Shown in pieces: positions 51,671 to 59,729 of a DNA stretch of 64,000 nt. A program made the translations under genes and the position numbers. A model generated the notes under the pieces. The model did no database searches, had not been told where the DNA came from, and worked only from the letters and a program-made list of their open reading frames with translations. Every line of letters starts with the position of its first letter. Positions within the stretch are counted from its first letter, which is position 1. Origin of the DNA: Novosphingobium sp. PhB57 (lineage in GTDB: Bacteria > Pseudomonadota > Alphaproteobacteria > Sphingomonadales > Sphingomonadaceae). The stretch is taken from the NCBI RefSeq assembly GCF_004342985.1, contig NZ_SMBO01000007.1:1-64000 (forward strand), read 5' to 3'.

Positions 51671-52735
51671 ATGCCCGATAGCGAACAGCCCGACCTCACG
51701 CGTCTGACAGTTGAACTGCTGAGCGCTTATGTCGCCAACAACAGCGTGCCCAGCAACGAACTGGCCGCCCTGATCGAGCAGACCCGTTCGGCCCTTGCCG
51801 GCCAGTCGGCTGCCGATGGCGAAGCAGTCCACAAGCCGGCCGTGTCTGTCGAAGACAGCCTGGCTTCCAAGGAGCACATCCTCAGCCTGATCGACGGCAA
51901 GCCCTACAAGAGCCTGAAGCGCCACCTGGCCAATAACGGCATGACCCCGGCCGAATACCGCACGCGCTATAGCCTTGCGGCGGACTACCCGATGGTCGCC
52001 CCGGCCTATTCCGAGCATCGCCGCGCCGTCGCCCAGCGCATGGGCCTGGGCGGTCGCCCCGGTGCCGCCAAGCGCGACACTGCGGCAACCGCAACCTCGC
52101 CCGCCAAGCCCGCTCCCGAAGCGAAGGCCGCCCCCTCTGCTCCGGCAGCGCCAAAGGCTTCGCCCGCAGCCAAGGCTCCGGCAGTAAAGGCCAAGTCATC
52201 GGCCACGGGTGACAGCGCGAGCAAGTCGCCCGCAGCGCGCGGCGGCAAGAAGCGCTTCGCCCGGGAACCGCAGAACGGCACCGCTCCCCAGGCGGCCAAG
52301 ACGGCAGAAGCTCCGGCCACCACCACCCCGGCAGCAAAGCCCGCTGCCAAGTCGGCATCGAAGCCGGGCAAGCCTGCTGCCGCCAAGACCGCCGCCAAGC
52401 CTGACGCGGCCAAGAAGGCCGCGCCAGCCAAGCCGAAGAGCGCCAAGCCCGCCGCCACTGCTGCTTCGGCAGCCAAGCCGGCTGAAACCGGAGCGACCAC
52501 TGCGCCGGCCGCTCAACCGGCAGCCCCAGCCGCCGCCAAGCCCGCGGCGAAAGTTGCAGCCCCTGCGGGCGATCCCGCGGATGCCGCAAAGAAGCCTGCA
52601 GCACCTGCCAAGCCCAAGCGCAGCAAGTCCGCATCGACCGGCACCGCCAAGTCGGGCGCAACCAAGACGTCCTCCGCCCCGCGCAACACTGCAGCGAAGA
52701 CGGAACCCGCCAAGCCGGCCAACCAGCCGGAGTAA
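51671..52735 (+). CDS. MucR/Ros-family nucleoid regulator with degenerate zinc site and histone-H1-like tail
   Basis: A 354-residue DNA-binding protein. Residues 8-45 match the MucR oligomerisation part (TRLTVELLSAYVANNSVP). Residues 68-126 match the Ros/MucR DNA-binding domain (KPYKSLKRHL, MTPAEYRTRYSL, DYPMVAPAYSEHRR, MGLG). The zinc ligands are altered: Ser72 replaces the first Cys, Asp75 occupies the second position, H85 remains, and the last His is replaced by Asn (LANNGMTP). Residues about 131-354 are an A/K/P-rich tail (AAKPAAKSASKPGKPAAAK) like bacterial histone H1 proteins. Typical MucR proteins are about 140-190 residues. GGGAG lies 6 bases before the ATG. It may bind DNA broadly, as MucR does, and compact it. 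Confidence 0.9.
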   Translation: MPDSEQPDLTRLTVELLSAYVANNSVPSNELAALIEQTRSALAGQSAADGEAVHKPAVSVEDSLASKEHILSLIDGKPYKSLKRHLANNGMTPAEYRTRYSLAADYPMVAPAYSEHRRAVAQRMGLGGRPGAAKRDTAATATSPAKPAPEAKAAPSAPAAPKASPAAKAPAVKAKSSATGDSASKSPAARGGKKRFAREPQNGTAPQAAKTAEAPATTTPAAKPAAKSASKPGKPAAAKTAAKPDAAKKAAPAKPKSAKPAATAASAAKPAETGATTAPAAQPAAPAAAKPAAKVAAPAGDPADAAKKPAAPAKPKRSKSASTGTAKSGATKTSSAPRNTAAKTEPAKPANQPE

Positions 52736-52742
52736 AACGCCA

Positions 52743-52771
52743 GGCCCGGCAGGCACAAACCCTGCCGGGCC
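52743..52771 (+). terminator. Terminator after the mucR-like gene
   Basis: GGCCCGGCAGG (52743-52753) pairs perfectly with CCTGCCGGGCC (52761-52771) over a 7-base loop, 7 bases after the stop. No T-run. Confidence 0.65.
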
Positions 52772-52868
52772 GCGTGCCTCCCTACGATAGCTGCCCTCAG
52801 TTCTGCATCGTGCGACGTTCTCTGGTTGCCGTAACCCTCCCTGCCTCCCGATCCCCGCCGCCGTGCAC

Positions 52869-53292
52869 GCAAACCGCGACCGCCGCGACTATGATCTGGC
52901 GGCCGTTAGCCCGCAGACGTGCACTTGCGAGCGCCGACTTCCAGACACATGCCTTCTGGAGCCAACCGCGGTAGACGCCCGCCAGCGCCGGCCCTGCATC
53001 CAAACTGTCCGCACCTTCCTCCGTAGCCTGCCAGGTTTCACAACCAGCCGTCCGGAACGCGACCCCCGCGGCCAAAATCCTGTGCGCGTGAGCTTGCCGC
53101 CGCCACGCCGTGCACGCTTGCTCGCACCGCGCCCCGAACCGTCGGCGACCTGCCCCGCAGCTTTCCATGCCTCGCGACCTGCCACCCGCAAACCGCGCCC
53201 GCCGCGTGAGCCATTACGCGGACGCTAACCTGCTGACGCGCACTCGCAGGCGACAACGTTCGAACGCTAGCTTGCAGACGGCGGCTTGCCGG
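52869..53292. repeat. Decayed direct repeats with a 42-bp unit in a long non-coding tract
   Basis: GCAAACCGCGACCGCCGCG at 52869-52887 recurs with one mismatch at 53188-53206. The 45 bases following positions 52894 and 53213 are about 70% identical without gaps (centre GTTAGCCCGCAGACG against GCTAACCTGCTGACG). The second copy is followed 42 bases later by another relative, GCTAGCTTGCAGACG at 53266-53280. A weaker relative, GTAGCCTGC, lies near 53023. On the minus strand the 42-base unit reads as a 14-residue repeat with a shared R..Q.SVR core, so it may be the remains of a repeat-protein gene. No intact frame with a ribosome site spans it. Confidence 0.55.
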
Positions 53293-53961
53293 TGCCAGCC
53301 GCCATGCCTGCCCACTCGCGCCCGCCCCGCCCGCTCGAACCGCCGAGGCCCCTCTACGCAGCCCTCCAGACCTCGCGAGAAGTGGCCCAAGACCCGCATC
53401 CGGGATAGAATCGCCGGCAACGTCCGGGCAACTTGCGCGGCACACGACGTTACATTTCCGAATACTGACCTTTTCAACCAACCATACTTAGATTCCGTCG
53501 ACCGGAAAGAAGTTACTGTCGAGCACCCCAATCCAAGTCTCTTCGCCAGAGGCGCCGACCGCTTCCACTCTGAGGCTGCGCTTCCGCTTTATTGCAATCG
53601 CCATGCGTTTCCCATTCCCCTCACCATATCGGCGACCGATTCAGACGGACGCCAATCCTTCCCCACTCGACGTATAGAGCCGACCAACTTCAGTAAATCG
53701 CTCTTTTTGGAGAAGCATCCAATACCGATCTACTCCGCCAAAACGGTTTCTGATCGAATTGCGGCGATGGATCGAAACAGTATAACTGAACCGCATCGCT
53801 ACTGTAGCGTAGTCCAGCAAACGTGAGGGAACAATGAGATCGCGACTGAACGTTCCCCTGCCTCCCACCCTCGATAATTGTCTTGGGCACATTCCCATCA
53901 TCTTGACGGATGGACCCGTCCGGCCCCGCCATAGCGTCGATTGCACAGCCGCGACCTCCCT
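53293..53961. other. Non-coding DNA before the polysaccharide island
   Basis: About 670 bases without a convincing gene. GC content falls visibly from about 53430, in contrast to the flanking genes, and the last 150 bases presumably hold the promoter of the FAD oxidoreductase gene. Open frames such as 53110-53826 show no domain, ribosome site or codon bias. Confidence 0.5.
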
Positions 53962-55314
53962 GTGAGCGACCGCCCGCTCCCGGCACCAGCGGAAACCGTC
54001 ATCGTCCTGGGAGCAGGCGTCGCGGGCCTTGCCGCCGCCACACACTTGTTGGATGCCGGTCATGACGTTCTGGTTCTCGATCAGCAGAATCGCGCCGGCG
54101 GCACACACCGCAGCCGACAGATCGGGGCCTATACTTTCGACGTCGGCAGCATATTCTACGAAGAAACCGCCCGGATCTTCGACCTCGCCCCATCGCTGCG
54201 GGAACTCTGCCCGAAAGTCTCAAGCATTCAGCGCCGGGTCGCGCCCGACGGATCGGTGCTGCTCTATCCGATCGAGCCGCGTGACCTGCTCCGTCAATCC
54301 GCACCGCGCCTGGCAGCCTCAGGGCTGGATCTCCTCGCCTCACGCCTTCGTCTGACGCCGGACGGCTCCCTCGACACGCTGTGCCGCAAGCGATTGGGCA
54401 GTCGTTTCTTCGCCGATACCGGGCTGGAGCATTATGTCACTCGGTTTCACCACGTTTGCCCCAGCGAGATAGACGAAGAGTTCTTCTTCCGCCGCATGGC
54501 GATCATCGAACGTTTCTCGCGCACGAGCAACCTTGCCCGCAGCGCAGCGCGCGCGATTTTCTCCCAAAAGTCGCACCACTCCGCACAACACTGGCCGATG
54601 CGCGTCAGACCGCGCCAGGGCTTCGACGCACTGTTCGATCCCATAGTTCGGCATCTCGTTTCTCGCGGCGCAACCTTTGCATTCGGCGAACGCCTGTTGT
54701 CCCTCCTCAAGGAGGGTCCCATCTTCAAGGTTCAAACCGATCGCAGCACTCGCACGGCCGGGGTCGTCGTCAGTACAGTGCCCCTCGATACGCTCCACCG
54801 CGCTCTCTTCTCACAGTCTTCGAACCTCAACAGCCTCGACATGACCACGCTCTACGTTTCCGCCGACTGGCTAAGGCCCGATACCGGAAACGTCCTTTTC
54901 AACTTTCACGCCGATGGCGCATGGAAGCGCGCCACGATCTATTCGCGTCTCTATCCCGACCCCGCCATCGCGAGGCCTTACTTCTCGGTTGAAACCACAC
55001 TGGCACCCGGATCCGCGCACGATCCGCAATCCACCTTCGAGGCATTTCGCTCCCATGCAGAGCAACTAGGCCTCGCCCGAGGCCTGCGCCTGGAGGGCCA
55101 CGACCATGTCGAGAGCTGCTATCCGCTCTACCGCATCGGCGCCCGAAAAACGGTCGACGCGGTGCTGGAACGGGTCGCTCAAACCGGTGTCATTACCGTA
55201 GGCCGTCAGGGTCGCTTCGAATACCTCCCCACCTCCACCGGCGTGATCGCGCAAGTTTCGCGCCATCTCGGCATGGCACAAGCCGCCGCCCGCCCTTCGG
55301 AGCGGGCCGCATGA
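53962..55314 (+). CDS. FAD-dependent oxidoreductase/amine-oxidase-fold protein of the polysaccharide island
   Basis: A 450-residue flavoprotein. The N-terminal Rossmann fold is clear: VIVLGAGVAGLAAATHLLDA, then VLVLDQQNRAGGTHRS, the FAD ribose acid and GG motif. A glycine near the end (GRQGRFEYLPTSTGV) fits the second FAD contact. The layout resembles UDP-galactopyranose mutase and protoporphyrinogen-oxidase-like proteins found in polysaccharide loci. A sugar-nucleotide or lipid-linked substrate is likely given its neighbours. The start is uncertain: GTG at 53962 or TTG at 53941, neither with a good ribosome site. Thirteen bases separate it from the pyruvyl transferase gene. Its codon use is less GC-extreme than the core genes. 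Confidence 0.82.
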   Translation: MSDRPLPAPAETVIVLGAGVAGLAAATHLLDAGHDVLVLDQQNRAGGTHRSRQIGAYTFDVGSIFYEETARIFDLAPSLRELCPKVSSIQRRVAPDGSVLLYPIEPRDLLRQSAPRLAASGLDLLASRLRLTPDGSLDTLCRKRLGSRFFADTGLEHYVTRFHHVCPSEIDEEFFFRRMAIIERFSRTSNLARSAARAIFSQKSHHSAQHWPMRVRPRQGFDALFDPIVRHLVSRGATFAFGERLLSLLKEGPIFKVQTDRSTRTAGVVVSTVPLDTLHRALFSQSSNLNSLDMTTLYVSADWLRPDTGNVLFNFHADGAWKRATIYSRLYPDPAIARPYFSVETTLAPGSAHDPQSTFEAFRSHAEQLGLARGLRLEGHDHVESCYPLYRIGARKTVDAVLERVAQTGVITVGRQGRFEYLPTSTGVIAQVSRHLGMAQAAARPSERAA

Positions 55315-55327
55315 GGACCTTGCAGCG

Positions 55328-56617
55328 ATGACCTATTCAATTGCCGCGCAGGAATTTCCGGGCGTCCCGCGGGACTTCAATCCATCACAGGACGGCGCGC
55401 GGAGCAATCCGCTCCGCGTGAGGATCTTCAACGTAAAGTACAGCCCGAACCTGGGCGACGGCCTGCTTTCAGAATGCCTCGAACAGGCCCTGATCGATTG
55501 CGGCGCCCATGCCGACACCCGCTCGGTCGATCTGGCAGGACGAAAAGCGTATGGCCCCGGCCCGGCGCAACGCGGCGCGCTGATCCGGGCGCTGCACATG
55601 CTGCCCCCTCCCGTCAGGCAGCTTTCCGTGCGTCTGCCGCTCGCCATCCAGTCGCGCCGCCGATGGCAACCGCATTATAGTGCCGCGCTGCTCGGCGCGG
55701 AATGCGTGGTCATCGGTGGCGGCAATCTGATCGTCGATCTCGACCTCAATTTTCCGACAAAGATCGCGCTGGCCATACGGACCGCAGAGCAACGCGGCCT
55801 GCCCGCCTTCATCTATGGCTGCGGCATGTCCTCTGGTTGGAGCCGAGAGGGCCATGCACGCATGAGTCGGGCGCTGGAACGAGGCGTGCTACGCGGGGTT
55901 TTCCTGCGAGACGAACGCTCTCGCCTGCTGTGGAACGCCGAATTCGGGGAGGCTCACGGCTTGCCGGCTTTGGTGGTCCCCGATCCCGGCTTGCTTGCAT
56001 CCTATCGATACGAATCGGGAATGAAAGAACTGCCGACCCGGACGGGCCGAAGCGTCATAGGGCTCAATATCACCAGCCCCGTCGCCGTACGCTACCACTC
56101 CAGCCAGCCGGTTGAGACCGGCGGCTTGGAGCGCTGGTACTGCGATCTTGCGCAGGAACTCGCCATCGCCGGGCATGAGGTCAGGTTATTCACCAACGGG
56201 AGCCCCGAAGACCGTGCTTGCGCGCTCCGCGTCCGGGCGGCGCTCCAGTCCAGCACGTGGTCCGAGAGATTTTCCCATGCCCAACCCGAAACACCCGCCG
56301 AACTTGCAATCCTGATCGGCGGCTTCCAGGGCCTAGTCGCGTTCCGAATGCATGCCGTTATTGCGTCCTATTCGTACCGCGTCCCCTTCGTGGCGCTGCA
56401 ATGGGATCCGAAACTCGATTCCTTCGTCCAATCCGTTGCGCGCGGCGATTGGCTGATCGATCCGTTCGACACCTCTCCTCAAACCGCTGGCGCGCTGCTC
56501 GGCAGGGCGATGGCCTGCGGCATTGAAGCAGAGGCGCACGCGACCGTCATGGAGCGGGCACGCGCAGGCGTCGCCATGCTCCATGCCGAAATCGTTCAGG
56601 CCGTGATGAGAGCATGA
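55328..56617 (+). CDS. Polysaccharide pyruvyl transferase family protein
   Basis: A 429-residue protein. An N-terminal NLGDGLLSECLEQAL and VVIGGGNLIVDLD and a C-terminal VAFRMHAVIASYSYRVPFVALQWDPKLDSF are the hallmarks of the PS_pyruv_trans family (WcaK, GumL, CsaB). These add ketal pyruvate to sugars of exopolysaccharide or cell-wall polymers using phosphoenolpyruvate. It overlaps the next gene by four bases (ATGA) and follows the FAD protein by 13 bases. It probably modifies the same polymer on which the following glycosidase acts. Confidence 0.88.
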   Translation: MTYSIAAQEFPGVPRDFNPSQDGARSNPLRVRIFNVKYSPNLGDGLLSECLEQALIDCGAHADTRSVDLAGRKAYGPGPAQRGALIRALHMLPPPVRQLSVRLPLAIQSRRRWQPHYSAALLGAECVVIGGGNLIVDLDLNFPTKIALAIRTAEQRGLPAFIYGCGMSSGWSREGHARMSRALERGVLRGVFLRDERSRLLWNAEFGEAHGLPALVVPDPGLLASYRYESGMKELPTRTGRSVIGLNITSPVAVRYHSSQPVETGGLERWYCDLAQELAIAGHEVRLFTNGSPEDRACALRVRAALQSSTWSERFSHAQPETPAELAILIGGFQGLVAFRMHAVIASYSYRVPFVALQWDPKLDSFVQSVARGDWLIDPFDTSPQTAGALLGRAMACGIEAEAHATVMERARAGVAMLHAEIVQAVMRA

Positions 56618-58419
56618 TCTTGAGGTTTGCTGCCCTTGCCTTGGCCGCGATGGCAGCTTTGGTTGCCGCTTGGCAGGCGCCTCTCCGGCCAGTGCGTCAC
56701 CGTATCGAGATAGGCGCGCTGACCACTAGGCCCCGGGGAATCACTTGGCCGGAGCAGGCCTCCCCTGTTGCACCGATGCGGCTCGGAGCGGCCTCGAACT
56801 TCTCGCAGGGCTGGAACGAGGCGATGTTCTCGGCCGCACTGGCTCTTCCCCTGACGAACTGGCGCGACAGCATTCGCTGGGCGGATGTCGAGAAGACCAA
56901 GGGGCAATATACTTTCGAGACGCCGATGACCCGGTTTCCCGAGCGACTGGCCGCCGGCGGCGCCCGGCTGACTGTAACGCTCAATTGGGGCAACCCACTC
57001 TATGACGGCGGACAGACGCCCCATTCGCCCGAAGCTCTGGCGGCCTTCAGCCGCTTCGTGTCTGAACTGGTGAGACGCTATCCGGCGATCGACACTATCG
57101 AGGTCGGCAACGAGATCAACGGCGCCAACTTCGTAAACGGGCCGGTGAAGAACGCCGATCTTGCAGGCAGAAGGGCCTACCATCTGGCCATGGTGGGCAG
57201 CGCCGCCGAGGGCGTGAGGTCGGCCCATGCCCGAGTTCGCGTGATCGGCGGATCGGTACACTCGCTGCCGGGCGGGTTTCTCTGGTCGCTGCTGGACGCC
57301 CCCGGTGCAGCCTACCTGCAAGGTCTGGCGCTCCATCCTTATACGACGCCGATCGACCAGTTGCCGGCGCAGATCGGCGTGCTTCGGCGCCAGAGCGCCT
57401 TGCGGAAACAGCCCCTCCACATCACGGAATTCGGAAGCCAAAATCCGCAGACGGCGCCGGATGAACTCGTGCGTGCCTACGCGACCCTTGCGTCGCTGGG
57501 CGCGGCCGAAATGGACTGGTATCCGCTGGGAGAGCGGGAAGACGGTTTCGTCCCGCTACTGCGCCGGGACGGAACACCAACCACGGCAGGCCGCGCGTTT
57601 CAGTTCGTGACTGAGCAGCTCGTGTCGACGCCAGCGCGCAATCTCAGCCCCGATCCCTTCACATTCATCCACGCTTTCGGTCCGAATCTCTGGGTGGTCT
57701 GGGGAGCGCCGCGCGCCATCCGGCTGGACCCGGTCGCCGTGACGGCTCTCGACGCCACGGGCACTCGGATCAATAACGCGGATCTCAGGCTCGACGAAAC
57801 CCGGGTTCTGATACTCCGGGGCCGCAAGCCATTGGTCCTTGGCGAGAACGTGAGCCTCGATTGCTCTCCCCTTGTTGCCGACAGCTTTCTGGGCTTCACA
57901 TTTCCCGATGACCCCGTCCGGCCATCCCGTGCTCCGCCTGACTTCACGGCTTACGCGCAGACGGCCACGGGAAGGGTGCCCCTTGCCACCATGCCCGGTC
58001 AGCAGAACGACGGCGTGCCCTGGACGCCCTATCTCGGTAGAAAAGACGCCGCGCTTCCGCGGCTCGCGGCCGACCTCGCTTTGCCAGGTCCCGGAGCAGA
58101 ATTGCTGCTGGAATATAGGTCTGCCCATACCCGGACTCTGCACATCGTTGGCGAATTCACGGCGGCAAATCCCGGTGCGGCCGGTACGGCAATTTCATTC
58201 TCGGGAAATGACGGGCAGGTATCGCTTATCCAGCAAGCGCCCCATTCCCTGTTCGATAGGCAGGTTCAGGCCCAGGCTGATCGGAACCTGACATTCTCGA
58301 TCGGGTGGAATGGTACAGCGCGAGACAGCGCCACCCGATACCGCATCAGTGTGTTCGATCCTGCGGCCTGTCCTTCAGGCCGACCCAGCACAGGACAAAA
58401 GCTGCCGATCATGCGATGA
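56614..58419 (+). CDS. Exported clan GH-A glycosidase, PslG/GH39-like
   Basis: A 601-residue protein with an N-terminal signal or anchor helix (about 1-22). A TIM-barrel domain (about 50-340) shows the clan GH-A catalytic pair: acid/base E167 in TIEVGNEINGANF and nucleophile E272 in ITEFGSQNPQT. WGNPLYDGG and LQGLALHPYTTP are typical of PslG-like hydrolases in exopolysaccharide loci, which trim polymer during synthesis. The C-terminal 250 residues form beta-rich domains without a name I can give. It starts in an ATGA overlap with the pyruvyl transferase gene. Whether it cleaves, transglycosylates or only binds cannot be told. Confidence 0.85.
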   Translation: MILRFAALALAAMAALVAAWQAPLRPVRHRIEIGALTTRPRGITWPEQASPVAPMRLGAASNFSQGWNEAMFSAALALPLTNWRDSIRWADVEKTKGQYTFETPMTRFPERLAAGGARLTVTLNWGNPLYDGGQTPHSPEALAAFSRFVSELVRRYPAIDTIEVGNEINGANFVNGPVKNADLAGRRAYHLAMVGSAAEGVRSAHARVRVIGGSVHSLPGGFLWSLLDAPGAAYLQGLALHPYTTPIDQLPAQIGVLRRQSALRKQPLHITEFGSQNPQTAPDELVRAYATLASLGAAEMDWYPLGEREDGFVPLLRRDGTPTTAGRAFQFVTEQLVSTPARNLSPDPFTFIHAFGPNLWVVWGAPRAIRLDPVAVTALDATGTRINNADLRLDETRVLILRGRKPLVLGENVSLDCSPLVADSFLGFTFPDDPVRPSRAPPDFTAYAQTATGRVPLATMPGQQNDGVPWTPYLGRKDAALPRLAADLALPGPGAELLLEYRSAHTRTLHIVGEFTAANPGAAGTAISFSGNDGQVSLIQQAPHSLFDRQVQAQADRNLTFSIGWNGTARDSATRYRISVFDPAACPSGRPSTGQKLPIMR

Positions 58420-58755
58420 AACCTTGATTCTAGCGCACGACAGGCGCTTTCGGCCATGCAGCGCGGCAGTATGCCCGAAACACTGCGGACAGGGCCGGAT
58501 CACAAGCCTTGTCCAAGGGGCTCAAACATTGCAACCGCCCTAGGCCCCGCGACGGAGCACTGGTTGAAGCGCTGGCCCGCCTCGTCATCCTGAACTTGTT
58601 TCAGGACCCCAGGCCAACGGTTGTTCCGGAACCGCGATGGACTTACGACAAGGTTCAGACGGCATCGGCGAAGCCCTGAAAGCAGCGGAACACGCCCCCG
58701 CACCGCCATTATCGTTCGCTTGCAGCCGGCAGTGCGATCGGGCAACCGTTAGGGA
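58420..58755. other. Intergenic region with a palindromic repeat
   Basis: 336 bases without a credible gene. It separates the polysaccharide island from the next gene. The only recognisable element is the palindromic repeat at 58581-58612. Confidence 0.5.
58581..58612. repeat. Sphingomonad-type palindromic (REP-like) element
   Basis: CCTGAACTTGTTTCAGG at 58589-58605 (CCTGAA arm 58589-58594, TTCAGG arm 58600-58605), preceded by CTCGTCAT and followed by ACCCC. On the minus strand it encodes the well-known pseudo-peptide LKQVQDDE. I recognise this element as one repeated many times in sphingomonad genomes; only one copy is in this window. Confidence 0.75.
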
Positions 58756-59220
58756 ATGACACTGCCCGATCCACTTCACGAAACCATTGTCGCCGTGGGA
58801 TCGATCTTGGCGGACGCTCGCGACCCCTGGTGGATCATTTCCGGCGCGGCTGCAGCGATCCATGGAGCGCAGCCAATCACTGTCTCGGACGTGGATGTCA
58901 TGCTCAGTATCGAGGATGCCAAGCGCCTGTTCGCCCGAATCGGCATCGCGCAGGAGCCTCAATCGAACCACCCACGCTTCCGATCCGAAATCTTTGGCCG
59001 ATGGGAAGCCTGCCCACTGGTTGCCGAATTCATGGCAAACTTCGTCTTGCGCGATCTGGATGGAGTGTGGCGACCCATGCTCCCCTCCACCCGCCGCGCC
59101 GTAACCATCGGCGCCATCACGATTTTCGTACCGGAGTTGCAGGAACTTCGCGGGATGTTTCAGAGGTTCGGCCGTCCGAAGGACCTGACGCGCATAAAGC
59201 TCCTCGATCACCTCTCCTAG
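58756..59220 (+). CDS. Small nucleotidyltransferase-fold protein
   Basis: A 154-residue protein with WWIISGAAAAIHGAQPITVSDVDVML at residues 25-50 (read here as ISGAAAAIHG and VSDVDVML), the G-G/S and DxD pattern of the DNA polymerase beta-like nucleotidyltransferase fold. Later LQELRGMFQRFGRPKDLTRI and LLDHL resemble the helical end of AbiEii/MNT-type proteins. It stands alone: no HEPN or other antitoxin partner is next to it. The ribosome site (AGGGA directly against ATG) is poor, so a slightly later start is possible. It may be a lone or decayed member of an NTase toxin-antitoxin or DUF6036-like family. Confidence 0.7.
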   Translation: MTLPDPLHETIVAVGSILADARDPWWIISGAAAAIHGAQPITVSDVDVMLSIEDAKRLFARIGIAQEPQSNHPRFRSEIFGRWEACPLVAEFMANFVLRDLDGVWRPMLPSTRRAVTIGAITIFVPELQELRGMFQRFGRPKDLTRIKLLDHLS

Positions 59221-59729
59221 CCGGAGTTGGCCAAGCCTGGGACGAGAGCATCCACCTTTTCGGGCGATCCCGGACATTCCACACTCATATCAAGGCTCGC
59301 TCATTTCGCAGGGCCCGCAAACGCCGCGGACTGAAAAAATCTGTTCGCCTAAGTCCAACTCCTTAGTCCCGAGCGCCGCGGAATTCTGCGTAGATTTGCG
59401 TCTCGAATTCCTTGCCGGAAGCACCAAAATCGGCGGCCAGCCGGCCCGATGGTTAACGCCAGCTTTCTCGCGGTACTGCCAATCGCCTGTCCCCATTGAA
59501 GAAAACCGCGGCGACCGGCTTATCGATTCTAAATTACCCGGAATAATACCTAAACAGTAGAAACAAATCGTACAGATACAGCACTGGCGAAACCTAATTT
59601 CAATTTACTGCACCAAGAAGCCCGTGATTAGTTTTATTCCGCAAAAACGCTCCTCGCTGAACACCCCATTCCGATCCATTCAGGTCCGAATTTCATCGAA
59701 CCTATTTGGACAATAGCGAGTTTCGAGCC
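59221..59729. other. AT-rich leader of the RTX protease gene
   Basis: 509 bases with no supported gene. From about 59520 the sequence is markedly AT-rich for this genome (for example cctaaacagtagaaacaaat near 59550), consistent with a strong or specially regulated promoter. I saw no clear inverted repeat long enough to name an operator. Confidence 0.5.

Noticed and set aside
53110..53826. 238-codon plus-strand frame in the non-coding tract
   Set aside because: Composition drifts along its length, with no domain, no ribosome site and no codon-position bias; overlaps the decayed repeats.
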